This document shows, piece by piece, positions 46,122 to 59,738 of a stretch of 64,000 bases of DNA. The notes beneath the pieces are model-generated. The model saw nothing but the letters and a program-made list of their open reading frames with translations, was not told the DNA's origin and did not search any database. A program made the position numbers and the translations under genes. The stretch comes from Inonotus obliquus (Eukaryota; Basidiomycota; Agaricomycetes; Hymenochaetales; Hymenochaetaceae), in assembly GCA_032164295.1 (NCBI GenBank), contig JAJHTX010000002.1, positions 1,798,001 to 1,862,000 of the forward strand, written 5' to 3'. Position 1 is the stretch's first letter. Each line of letters begins with the position of its first letter.

Positions 46122-46557
46122 GGAAGACCCTCACTGGAAAGACTGGACGTGTACGAATACATCTGCGCACAGAGTAGACGCTCACCAGAATGGCTGGACA
46201 CGTAGAGATTCAGCCGCACCGCGACAAGACCCTCACTGGCAAGACCATACAAGGTCAGTCACTTCTCTAAGATATCCGCTCGTCGTGAAGACACTCACCG
46301 GAAAGACAGGCCCTTCATCGACCCGCACACGAGAGGACAAGACCCTCACTGGCAAGACCATACGCCGGTGGACACGATCACAAATAGGCGCGATACACGC
46401 GCCGAAGACCCTCACTGGCAAGACTATACACGGTCAGTCACTTCTCTAAGATATCCGCTCGTCGTAAAGACACTCACCGGAAAGACAGAACCGCGAGACG
46501 TCAAGACTCTCACTGGCAAGACCATACGCCGGCGGACACGATCACAGACAGGCGCGA
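46122..46557 (+). repeat. Minisatellite in the transposase gene, left part
   Basis: About eight diverged units of the type GACCCTCACTGGCAAGACC, in alternating longer and shorter periods. In the transposase frame they begin as EDPHWQDHTRS-like repeats. In another frame they read KTLTGKT, by chance like ubiquitin. Cut at 46,557 by a family A insertion. Confidence 0.85.
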
Positions 46558-49500
46558 TGAATGTGCGAGAACGCGGCCGGTATCAGAAATACCGGACGAG
46601 GGGGGTACGATTTAGATGCGTTGGGAGGGCCGGTACGTGGCGGTACTAAGTCGTACAGTCACAGACAAGTCGTCAAGAGAGAATAGTAGGGCCTGGCTGG
46701 ATTGATGAGTACAGGAGGCTATAGGTGACCGCTCAAGAGGAGAGGTATCAGGAGACGATCAATACCGAGACGAATCCGTCGATACCGAGTCGTCTGGTGT
46801 CCGGTATCACGGTAGAGAGAACGAAGCAGTAGGGAAGGCGAGCTGAGGAGGTGTTTCTGATGGGACTGGTCGTGAGACGAGAGACGAGGGCAACGAAGAC
46901 GAGAACGATGACTACCGGTATCGATACCGGTGACTACGAGACGAGACGAACGAACGGGGACTTGAACGAGATGAGCAAAACCCGGACCTTCACTCTGGAA
47001 GTTCCTCTCAGATTAGCTGGTTTGCTACAGTAGAACATGCAGGCTATAAATACCATAATACCGTAGCCATTCAAGATACCAAATGGGGGGTTTCTACAAG
47101 TCGAATCGTACCGTAATCCGGTACAAGAAATGGAACATAAGGTCGAATTGAATGTAAAATTACAATCAGGGGAAACATAAGATGATGAATGAATAAGAAG
47201 TTTTATCAGGGGGTAGCTAAGAATAGGGTGGGACGAGACAAGAACCCAATGAAAACTCACGACGAGTGATACCGAGGTAGGGCGGCGATACCGACGTCGA
47301 CCAGCACTAAATTAAGGACGTGTCTCAAGCTACCGCATGGGCGCTCCTGGCGATGTCCCTGTCGTAGGAGAAGCACGTTAAAGAGTAATACCGGAGGCTA
47401 CGATCGATATGGGCTTAATTCTGCGATTCTACCGCTTCTTCCAATTAACAATACTTCTGCGATTCTACCGCTTCTTACTTTTCTTCGGACCACGGTACTT
47501 CTGCCGTCCTATCTACGCCTGCGGTTCCAACAAAGTACGAGGCTTCTGCGATTCGACAAGGCTGAGAGCGATTGAGAACTGGTCCACTTCTGCGCCAATA
47601 CCGAATCACCAATCCCTACGCCCGTCTTCCATCATAGTACCGAACCACCAGACTTCGATACCGATGATACCGATATCGTACCGTCCACCCGTCCTGATAC
47701 CGACGCTTAATACTCCACACCTAGTCGATACTACGCCCTCGACAGCCCATACCATAGAAAAAGGCTCACAAAGCTGCACTCGGTCTGCCATACGTTGCTG
47801 CGAAGAGTTGGATCATGGTCGAGGTTCCAAGCCCGACGGTATGCCCTTCCGAACCGCCATGCATCGATACCGACGATACCGGTGTTGATACCGATGGTCC
47901 GCTCCGGTACCGGAGTTCGTTACGTGTGCTAGGTCGAGACCACGCCATCGGAGATCTACGTCAAGAGGAAGGTTGGGAAATGAATCAAGTCCACCGTACG
48001 CTGCTTCGATCTCGGAGGAGGCCATCGATCCGACTCGGAGGGGAAGCCAAGCAATGCCCAGTCGAGTCAGGCGACGCGTACCGGTCGATATCGAGGGGCT
48101 AGAGCGATGCTCAGGGATGATCCCAGGGTACTGATTGGTACCGAACGGTAGAGTACCCCATTGCCAAGGTTGGGTTGTACCGACACGTCAACATCGGAGC
48201 ACGCCGTCCGATCGATCGGTAGACGCCCAGACTGACGCCGCACGGATCATGATACCGGAACAAAGGTAAATCAGGATGACGTGCTTCTCCTACGACAGGG
48301 ACATCGCCAGGAGCGCCCATGCGGTAGCTTGAGACACGTCCTTAATTTAGCGCTGGTCGACGTCGGTATCGCCGCCCTACCTCGGTATCACTCGTCGTGA
48401 GTTTTCATTGGGTTCTTGTCTCGTCCCACCCTATTCTTAGCTACCCCCTGATAAAACTTCTTATTCATTCATCATCTTATGTTTCCCCTGATTGTAATTT
48501 TACATTCAATTCGACCTTATGTTCCATTTCTTGTACCGGATTACGGTACGATTCGACTTGTAGAAACCCCCCATTTGGTATCTTGAATGGCTACGGTATT
48601 ATGGTATTTATAGCCTGCATGTTCTACTGTAGCAAACCAGCTAATCTGAGAGGAACTTCCAGAGTGAAGGTCCGGGTTTTGCTCATCTCGTTCAAGTCCC
48701 CGTTCGTTCGTCTCGTCTCGTAGTCTCCGGTACCGATACCGGTAGTCGTCGTTCTCGTCTTCGTCGCCCCCGTCTCTCTTCTCACGACCAGTCCCATCAG
48801 AAACGCTTCCTCAGCTCGCCTCCTCTACTGCTTTGTTCTCTCTACCGTAATACCGGACACCAGACGACTCGGTATCGACGGATTCGTCTCGGTATTGATC
48901 GTCTCCTGATACCTCTCCTCTTGAGCGGTCACCTATAGTCTCCCGTCCTCATCAATCCAGCCAGGCCCTACTATTCTCTCTTGACGACTTGTCTGTGACT
49001 GTACGACTTAGTACCGCCACGTACCGGCCCTCCCAACGCATCTAAATCGTACCCCCCTTGTCCGGTATTTCTGATACCGGCCGCGTTCTCGAACATTCAA
49101 CGTCATCCTAATTTACCTTTGTTCCAGTATCATGATCCATGCGGCGTCAGTCTGGGTGTCTACCGGTCGATCGGACGGCGTGCTCCGATGTTGACGTGTC
49201 GGTACAACCCAACCTTGGCAATGGGGTACTCTACCGTTCGGTACCAATCAGTACCCTGGGATCGTCCCTGAGCATCGCTCTAGCCCCTCGATATCGACCG
49301 GTACGCGTCGCCTGACTTGACTGGGCATTGCTTGGCTTCCCCTCCGAGTCGGATCGATGGCCTCCTCCGAGATCGAAGCAGCGTACGGCGGACTTGATTC
49401 ATTTCCCAACCTTCCTCTCAACGTAGATCTCCGATGGCGTGGTCTCGACCTAGCACACGTTACGAACCGGTACCGGACCATCGGTATCAACACCGGTATC

Positions 49501-49996
49501 GTCGGTATCGATGCATGGCGGTTCGGAAGGGCATACCGTCGGACTTGGAGCTTCGACCATGATCCAACTCTTCGCAGCAACGTATGGCAGACCGATTGCA
49601 GCTTTGTGAGCCTTTTCCTCTGGTATGGGCTGTCGAGGGCGTAGTATCGACTAGACGTGGAGTATTAAGCGTCGGTATCAGGATGGGTGGACGGTACGGT
49701 ATCGGTATCATCGGTATCGAAGTCTGGTGGTTCGGTACTATGATGGAAGGCGGGCGTAGGGATTGGTGATTCGGTATTGGCGCAGAAGTGGACCAGTTCT
49801 CAATCGTTCTTAGCCTTGTCGAATCGCAGAAGCCTCGTACTTTGTTGGAACCGCAGGCGTAGATAGGACGGCGGAAGTACCGTGGTCCGAAGAGAAGTAA
49901 GAAGTGGTAGAATCGCAGAAGTATTGTTAATTGGAAGAAGCGGTAGAATTGCAGAATTAAGCCCATATCGATCGTAGCCTCCGGTATTACTCTTTA
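46558..49996 (-). mobile_element. Family A element (minus), split by a younger family A element
   Basis: Plus-strand ends TGAATGTGCGAG and TATTACTCTTTA, with 4-bp duplication GCGA (46,554-46,557 and 49,997-50,000). Removing it rejoins the minisatellite unit (GGCGCGATACCC, intact at 50,331). Own length about 1.71 kb once the inner copy is removed. Confidence 0.85.
47379..49099 (+). mobile_element. Family A element (plus), youngest in its nest
   Basis: 1,721 bp, TAAAGAGTAATACC..CGAACATTCA, duplication ACGT (47,375-47,378 and 49,100-49,103). TATA-like GGTATTTATAGCC at about 48,604. Hairpin CCGGTAT-TTCTG-ATACCGG at 49,062-49,080, 19 nt from the end. No conserved protein; repeated short frames (47,409-47,888; 48,397-48,723) reflect repeat identity. 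Confidence 0.88.
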
Positions 49997-50007
49997 GCGA
50001 TACCCGC

Positions 50008-50610
50008 GTGGAAGACCCTCACTGGCAAGACCATACAAGGTCAGTTATCTCTGAGCACACCAGTCGTCGCGAAGACACTCACCGGAAAGACAGGCCCTTT
50101 GACGCGCACGCAAGAGGACAAGACCCTCACTGGCAAGACCATACGCCGGTGGACACGATCACAAGCAAGCGCGATTCCCATGCCGAAGACCCTCACTGGC
50201 AAGACCATACAAGGTCAGTTATCTCTGAGCACACCTCTCGTCGCAAAGACACTCACCGGAAAGACAGAACCGCGAGACGTCAAGACTCTCACTGGCAAGA
50301 CCACACGCCGGCGGACACGATCACAGACAGGCGCGATACCCACGTCGAAGACCCTCACTGGCAAGACCATACACGGTCAGTCACATCTGAGACCACCAGT
50401 CGACGTGAAGACACTCACTGAAAAGACACAACCTCTACAAATGCACCTGTGAGATGTCAAGACCCTTACTGGCAAGACTCGACTCGCATGGACACGGTTG
50501 TGAATGGCCAGACCATTGTTGAAGACGCTCACCAGGAAGACTCGACAGATGCAAATGCATCCACAAACAGAAACAGGGAAAACACTCACGGGCAAGACCA
50601 TTCATCAACC
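50008..50610 (+). repeat. Minisatellite in the transposase gene, right part
   Basis: Further units of the same repeat. The frame reads EDPHWQDHTRSVISEHTSRREDTHRKD as a higher-order pattern and stays open until TGA near 50,419, then degenerates into CQDPYWQDS and similar before the catalytic THDESTFYAND. Confidence 0.85.
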
Positions 50611-52028
50611 AACCGGAGACTCATTCTTGTCACACATGATGAGTCGACATTCTACGCCAACGACCAGAGAAAGAGGGTATGGGTGCACGAGACCCAAGGT
50701 GCAGAGCCGCAAGTGAAAGGAGAGGGAGCATCAATAATGGTATCAGATTTTTGTACACCCGAAGCTGGATGGCTCAAGTCTGCTGATGGGTGAGTGAGTG
50801 ACTTGATTTCTCACGGTATGCTTCTCATGGGAACTCTTAGCACTCAACAAGCACGCATCTACTTCAAAGCTGGTAAAAATCGTGATGGTTATTTTCAGCA
50901 TGAAGATATCATGGCACAAGTAAAAAATGCTATGGATATTTTTGAGGATAGATTTCCAGGCTGCATGGCACTATTTGCCTTTGATAATGCCACTATCCAT
51001 CAAAAACGTGCTCCTAATGCTCTATCTGCTCGATATATGCCCAAAAAAACTTGTTATTGGAAAAGCAAGAAAGCACCACCAGCTCCAGGAATGCGGGCTG
51101 GCCAATTTTGGGATGGATCTGAACAGAATCTTTATCTCCCTGATGGTCGATTCAAGGGAATGGAATTGATTCTTATGGAACGTAGATACAATGTGCATGG
51201 ATTACTGGCTGAATGCCCAGGATTCAAATGTACAAATGTGGAATTAACTTCTCATTGTTGTCTTCGAAGGACTTTATACAATGAGGCTGATTTCTGCATG
51301 CAGAAATCAGCACTGGAGGAGATAATTGAGTCACGGGGGCACCAAGTCATTTTTTATCCAAAATTTCACTGTGAACTGAACTTCATTGAGCAGTGCTGGG
51401 GACGTGCAAAATACTATTATCGGATGATGTCTAGACCAACAAACGAGGCTCAGATGGAAGAATATATCAAGATATGCTTGGATTCTATTCCGATTGAGTT
51501 AATTAGGAAGTAAGTATTTACTTGATATTATTCTTTATAAACCGAAGATCTAATACTTGATTAGGTATGCAAATCGATCAGCACGATTTATGGACTGTTA
51601 TAGGAAAGGTCTTAATGGGAAACAGGCTCAGTGGGCAAATAAAAGATACCACAGTCACCGAGTTCTTCCAGAGATGATTTGGAATGATCTACTTGCTAAT
51701 GAAGTATAGTATACTTGTATCTTAAGCCCAACATAATATACACAGCCTATCATGACACCTTTGCAGAATCTCTAGGTCGCGATTTTCGCATCAGGGTCCT
51801 TCCTAATTGGGAGTAACCCTAGGGTTAAGGGTTTTGTGACCTGTGATGTGACACCTTGTTGAGTTTAACTTTCGCCAACCTTATCTTGAATAGCTACGAT
51901 ATTATGGTATTTATAGCCTGCATGTTCTACCATAGCAAGCAAACCAGCTAATCTGAGAGGAGCTTCCAGAGTGAAGATATGGGTTTTGCTCATCTCATTC
52001 AAGCCCCAGTTTGTTTGTCTTGTCTCAT

Positions 52029-53787
52029 TGAATGTGCAAGAATGCAGCCGGTATTTGAAGTACCGAATGAGGGGGGTACAATTTAGGTGCATTAGGAGGG
52101 CCAATATGTGGCGGTACTAAGTTGTACTGTCACAGACAGGTAGCCGAGAGAGATAGTAGGGCCTGGCAAGATTGAGGAGTACAGGGGGGGTCTAGGTGAC
52201 CATTTAAGAGGTGAAGTATCAGGCAGCGATCGATATCGAGACAAATCTGTCAATACTGAGTTGTTTGTCATTTAGTATTGCAGCAGTGAGAATGAGGCAG
52301 AGGAGAAGATGAGTAGAGGAAGAGTTCTTGATGAGACTAGTTGTGAGATGAGGGGTGAGTACTACGAAGACGATATCGACGACTACCGGTATCAATACCG
52401 GCAACTGCGAGACGAGACGAACGAATGGGGACTTGAATGAGATGAGCAAAACCCGGATCTTCACTCTGGAAGCTCCTCTCAGATTAGCTAGTTTGCTATG
52501 GTAGAACATGCAGGCTATAAATACCATAATACCATAGCCATTCAAGATACCAAATGAGGAATTTTTACAAGTCGAATTGTATCACAATCCGGTACAAGAA
52601 GGGGAACATAAGGTCAAAATGAATGTAAAAATATAATCAGGGGAAACATAAGATGATGAATGGATAAGAAGTTTTATCAGGGGGTAGCTAAGAATAGGGC
52701 GGGACAAGACAAGAATCCAATAAAAACTCACAATGAGTGATACCGAGGTAGGGTGGCAGTACCGACATTGTCCAGCACTAAAGTAAGAACATGTTTCAAG
52801 CTACCGCAAGGGCACTCCTGACAATGGCTCTGTTGTCTTCTTCTCTGGAGAAGTGCGTCATCCAGATTTACCTTTGTTCTGGTATCATGATCCATGAGGT
52901 GTCAGTCTGGGTGTTTACTAAGTGATCAGACAGCGTGCACCAAAGTTGACATGTTGGTATAACCCAACCTTGGCATTGGAGTACTCTATCACTCGGTACC
53001 AATCAGTACACTGGGATCATCCCTAAGCATCGATAAGATCGCTCGTGCCCCTCAATATCTGTCGGTACACATTGCCTGGCTTGACTGGACATTGCTTGGC
53101 TTCACTTTTGAGTCAAATGGATGGTCTCCTCCAAGATTGAAGCAGTGTATGGCGGATCTGATTCATTTCCCAACCTTCCTCTCGACATTGATCTTTGAGA
53201 GCACGGTATTAACCTAGCACATGTCACAAACTTCGGTACCAGAGTGGGCCACCAGTATCAACACCAGTATCATCAGTATCAATGCGTGGCGGTTCAGAAA
53301 GGCAGACTGTTGGGCTTGGAGCTTCAACACTTTTGATGATCCAACTCTTCACAGCAACGTAGGGCAGACTGATTGCAGCTTGTGACCTTCCTCTTGGTAT
53401 GGGCCATTGAGAGTGTAGTATCGACTAATGGTGGACTATTAAATGTAAGTATCAGGATGAGTAGACGGTACGGTATTGGTATCATCGGTATTGAAGCTTG
53501 GTAGTTTGGTACTGTGATGGAAGACGGGCGTAAGAATTGATGATTCGGTATTGGTGCAGAAGTCTGGCTTAAAGCATGTAGGACCAGTTCTTAATCAATC
53601 TTAGCCTTGTCAAATCACAGAAGCCTTGTACTTTGTCCAAACCACAGGCATAGATAGGACGGCAGAAGTACCGTAGTCCGAAGAGAAGTAAGAAGTGGTA
53701 GAATCGCAGAAGTATTGTTAATTGGAAGAAGTGGTAGAATCGTAGAATTAAGCCCATATCTTTTATAGCCTCCAGTATTTTCCTTTA
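52029..53787 (-). mobile_element. Family A element (minus), older copy
   Basis: Plus-strand ends TGAATGTGCAAG and TATTTTCCTTTA. Flanks are TCAT (52,025-52,028) and TCGT (53,788-53,791), a 4-bp duplication with one CG-to-CA change. Inserted into the family A repeat that spans 42,620-54,158. Many CpG sites of the younger copies are TpG/CpA here. Confidence 0.78.
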
Positions 53788-54158
53788 TCGTAGTTGCCAG
53801 TATCAATACTGGTAGTCGTCAACATAGTCTTTCGTAGTTCTCGCCCCTCGTCTCATCAAGTACTCCTCCTCTGCTCATCTCCTTCTCTGCTTTGTTCTTA
53901 CTGCCTTGGTACCAAATGACAAACAACACGGTATCGATGGATTCGTCTCAGTATCAACCGCTGCCTGTTGCTTCCCCTCTTAAGTAGTCATCTAGGACAT
54001 CCCTGAACTTCTCTATTTCGCCAGGCCAAATTTTCTCTCTTGACAACCTGTCTGTGACAGTACAACTTAGTACTACCACATACTGACCCTCTCAACACAC
54101 CTAAATTGTACCCCCCTTGTCCGGTATTTCTGATACAAGCCACGTTCTTGCACATTTA

Positions 54159-54421
54159 TCAAAACTCTCTCTTTTCTCTGAGATGTATGTGCACCAACAG
54201 AGAAGGTGAGCTTATATATACCAAGTATAATGATAGTACCTTTTGGAAATGAGTGCTGACAGGTATATTTTTTTGTTATATACCAAATTAAATCTGTCTG
54301 TTGATTAGACAAAGAAATGTCAAGGTTGAATTCAGCTTATACCGTGAAGAGAACTACGTGCGGCTGAGCTCAGTATCAAGCCTGGTATCCCATTCTACGC
54401 TTACCCCATGCTACGGTACGG
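54159..54421. other. Junction with a short family B fragment
   Basis: 54,159-54,310 is AT-rich and not recognised. 54,335-54,417 matches, in reverse, the region 55,625-55,735 of family B. ACGG at 54,418-54,421 is the left flank of the next repeat. Confidence 0.5.
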
Positions 54422-56910
54422 TAAATGTGCGAGATCGCGGCCGGTACCGGAGGTACCGGTCGAGGGGTGTATGGTATAAGAATACGGGGAGGGCCAAATG
54501 AGGCTGTACTTATCCAGTACGCTCACGGTACTTGTTGTCTGTAGAAGGGGGACGTAAAGAGAGCCAAAGGAATAATAGAAAGGGGTGCTGGATCAGCTAG
54601 ATGTTGGGGGGAATGTGTTCTTGTCTGGAATCGAGAGGGTCGGTACCGTGGGAAAAACGTCGGTACAGGTCGGTACTTGAACGAACGGGATCGGTATGTG
54701 CAGAAACGTTGTAAAACAAAATCTCAGTACAGAAATGAAAGGTGGATGTGCAAAATACAAAGAATAACAAAATGTCGGTACCGTGGGAAAAACGTCGGTA
54801 CAGGTCGGTACTGCAAGGAAACAGCTAGCACGGGGTGGTATAGCGAGAAACAGAATGAGGGAGACTGGTAGATGAAGGTGTCGACTGGACTGGGAAGCAA
54901 ACCTGAGCCCTCGCACGGGAGGCTAACTCCTGAGGTTCACTTGAGACGGAACTGGGATGGAACTGGGATGGAACTCGAGATGAGACTGAGACGGAACTGG
55001 GAAGGGGGTGAGGAAACCTGAGCCCTCACGTTAGAGGCTAGCTCCTAAGATTACCTGGAGAGCTACTACGTACAGGAGGAGATATTTATACTACTGTACC
55101 GTAGTTAGCTCATAAATCCAAAAGGAGAAAGTAGAAAGGAAGATCAAAACAAAGAAAAGTCTGAAGAAAAATGTAACAATGAAAGTGAACATTGCAGCGC
55201 CATCAGGGGGACAACAAGAAAGGGTTAGGGAGGACAAGATACCAATGAAAACGTAGCATATAGTACCCCTGGATGAAAAGTCCTCAGGACAAGAGATCTG
55301 CGCCCCTGCTGATTGATACTGACACGTTTCTGGTGGTACCGGACCTGAAAACCTTAACAGATACTGACCCTGAGCTTCCCCAAAGAACCGGCATGCATAG
55401 TCCAACCATCAGGAATGAATACCAGAGAGGAAGACGTCTGATCCATGTCATGAGAGCATGTCGAATTGCCAAATTGTCTCGGTACCAGGTTTCTTGGCAC
55501 TCGGTACTCTCGGCATTCTCGGTACCGGGTTTCTTGGCGCTCGGTACCGGTACTCTCGGCGTTCGGTACTTCGAGAAATGGGACCGGCAGTTTCTCTGGG
55601 TGTGCTGGTGGATACTGGAAGGTGTAGATGAGACAGTACCGTAGCATGGGATAAGTGTAGAATGGGATACCGGGCTCGATACCGAGCTCAGCTGCACGTA
55701 GTTCTCTTCAACGGTCCTATCTACTTCTAGTATCCTCCAGCACACCTAAAGAAACTGTTGGTCCCATTTCTCAAGATACCGAACACCGAGAGTACCGGTA
55801 CCGAGCGCCAAGAAACCCGGTACCAAGAATACTGAGAGTGCCGAGTGCCGAGAAACCTGGAACCAAGACAAATTGACAATTCGACATGCTCTCATGACAT
55901 GGATCGGACGTCTCCCTCTCTGGTATTCATTCCTAATGGTTGGACTATGCATGCCGGTTCTTTGGAGAAGCTCAGGGTTGGTATCCATTAAGGTTTTCAG
56001 GTCCGGAAGTACCAGGAATGCATCGGTATCAATCGGCAGGGGTTCAAATCTCTTATCCTGAGGACTTTTCATCTAGGGGTACTATATGCTACGTTTTCAT
56101 TGGTATCTTGTCCTCCCTAACCCTTTCTTGTTGTCCCCCTGATGGCTCTACTGTATTCATTCTTCTTATGACATTTTTCTTTGTTTTGATCTTCCTTTTT
56201 ACTTTCTCCTTTTGGACTTATGAGCTAACTACGGTACAGTAGTATAAATATCTCCTCCTGTACGTAGTAGCTCTCCAGATAATCTTAGGAGCTAGTCTCT
56301 AGCGTGAGGGCATGGGTTTCCTCACCCCCTTCTCAGTTCTGTCTCAGTCTCATCTTGAGCTTTGTCCCAGTCCCATCCCAGTTCCGTCTCAAGTGAACCT
56401 TCGGAGTTAGCCTCCCGTGTGAGGGCTCAGGTTTGCTTCCCAGTCCAGTCGACACCTTCATCTACCAGTCTCCCTCATTCTGTTTCTTGCTATACCACCC
56501 CGTGCTAGCTGTTTCCTTGCAGTACCGACCTGTACTGACATTTTTCCCATGGTACCGACGTTTTGTTATTCTTCGTATTCTGCACATCCACCTTTCATTT
56601 CTGTACTAAGCTTTTGTTTTACAACGTTTCTGCACATACCGATCCTGTTTGTTCAAGTACCGACCTGTACCGATGTTTTTCCCACGGTACCGACCCTCTT
56701 GATTCCAGACAAGAACACATTTCCCCCGACATCTAGCTGATCCAGCACCCCTTTTTATTATTCCTTTGGCTCTCTTTACATCCCCCTTCTACAGACAACA
56801 AGTACCATGAGCGTACTGGATAAGTACTGCCTCATTTGGCCCTCCCCCTTTCTTATACCATACACCCCTCGACCGGTACCTCCGGTACCGGCCGTGATCT
56901 CGCACATTTA
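54422..56910. repeat. Family B inverted pair (2.5-kb palindrome)
   Basis: Left arm 54,422 to about 55,700 and right arm about 55,745-56,910 are near-perfect reverse complements, ends TAAATGTGCGAG and CTCGCACATTTA, flanked by ACGG (54,418-54,421 and 56,911-56,914). Each arm carries a TATA stretch and, 19 nt from its outer end, the hairpin CCGGTACC-TCC-GGTACCGG (right arm 56,873-56,891). It is very rich in GGTACC. Either a foldback element or two B copies joined head to head. Confidence 0.82.
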
Positions 56911-56914
56911 ACGG

Positions 56915-57204
56915 AGTAGTTTCGGTTTATATGAGATTGACCAGACTGATATTTACTTAGAAGCACTGAATCACTATTAGATTGTGTATTTATTTCAATA
57001 TCATCATCATTCTATCCATACACAATAGTAAAAGAATTATCTACTACTTAAAGATATATCTTCACCTTGTACCACCTTATATGCAAGTAACTGACTTTGA
57101 TCGACTATCTACCCAGATCAGAAGTCTGGAAATTCCCTTATATGACTATAGAGACTATAGATGGATTATGGCATACTATATGCAACGTAAGCTAATGTAA
57201 GGAA
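56915..57204. other. AT-rich spacer at the edge of the segmental duplication
   Basis: No gene recognised; the sequence changes abruptly into the PNKP-derived block at about 57,205. Confidence 0.45.
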
Positions 57205-57340
57205 GAAAAGATAGTTTCTTCCATCGAAAAGGGCCACCGGATCCAGATCCAGACTTGTCATTAGACTTAGTTGGTTCTGAGAAGATAGAGAACACTGATG
57301 AAGGAAGTAATGGGTCATTCTTTGTGTTGTACTTGGTCAT
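57205..57340 (-). pseudogene. PNKP exon 1 fragment
   Basis: The minus strand reads MTKYNTKNDPL, then FSIFSEPTKSNDK and [12 protein letters not shown], equivalent to the start of the complete gene ending at 17,072. It stops at 57,205, with none of the catalytic exons, so it is a by-product of the duplication and not a gene. Confidence 0.88.
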
Positions 57341-57376
57341 CTAAACAAATCGACCGATCTCATTTTGTTGGAGATG

Positions 57377-59738
<2,362 letters not shown>

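Larger units (their letters stand above)
44281..51709 (+). pseudogene. DDE transposase of the Tc1/mariner-like element, interrupted
   Basis: The N-terminus begins MPPSSKRNKIW. An acidic/serine-rich region follows, with a Glu/Lys run at about 45,290-45,380. Then comes a helix-turn-helix part with YGKWKRSIIHDEDFV, HLQSL, RTAQTWMNAM and VDGHEREDVVRYRQEVFLPRF. The catalytic part is THDESTFYAND (first Asp), KGEGASIMVSDF, then after an intron (about 50,789-50,840) FKAGKNRDGYF, LFAFDNATIHQKRAPNALSA (second Asp), FHCELNFIEQCWG (Glu) and FMDCYRKGLNGKQAQWA. Fungal DDE proteins of this type have only a short linker between VFLPRF and HDES; here it is an in-frame minisatellite. In-frame stops lie near 44,697 (TGA), 45,418 (TAG) and 50,419 (TGA), and nested elements split the linker, so it is dead as it stands. 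Confidence 0.85.
43855..51881 (+). mobile_element. Tc1/mariner-like DNA transposon
   Basis: Terminal inverted repeats of about 28 bp begin AGGTTGGCGAAAGTTAAAC at 43,855 and, reversed, end at 51,881. They are flanked by the dinucleotide TA (43,853-43,854 and 51,882-51,883). The interrupted host sequence rejoins as TTTGGTATCTTGAAT, seen uninterrupted at 48,575-48,590. It encodes a DDE transposase. Without the nested family A elements (46,558-50,000) it would be about 4.6 kb. Left and right subterminal regions (43,900-44,260; 51,710-51,870) are non-coding. Confidence 0.88.
42620..54158 (+). mobile_element. Family A repeat with two nested insertions
   Basis: Own pieces are 42,620-43,854, 51,884-52,028 and 53,788-54,158. 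It starts TAAAGGGTAATACTGG and ends TGCACATTTA, with the decayed hairpin (54,121-54,139) 19 nt from the end. It is interrupted by the Tc1/mariner-like element (TA duplication) and by a minus-strand family A element (52,029-53,787). Possible 4-bp flanks are TCGG on the left and TCAA on the right, so the duplication is uncertain. Confidence 0.7.

Noticed and set aside
47379..49099. Helitron, because of the subterminal hairpin
   Set aside because: 4-bp target duplications are present and the ends lack the TC..CTRR signature; Helitrons insert without duplication.
46260..50452. Repeated KTLTGKT peptides resembling the start of polyubiquitin
   Set aside because: Only this heptapeptide recurs, in a frame shifted from the transposase; no other ubiquitin residues follow. 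It is the alternative reading of a minisatellite.
46122..50610. Regularly spaced repeats that could suggest a CRISPR array
   Set aside because: Units diverge, the spacers are themselves repeated, and the context is a eukaryotic transposase gene.
42650..53757. Recurring frames MGLILRFYRFFQL.. and MSFHWVLVSSHPIL.. in several places on both strands
   Set aside because: They recur because family A DNA recurs; lengths vary between copies and there are no recognisable domains, so they are not treated as genes.
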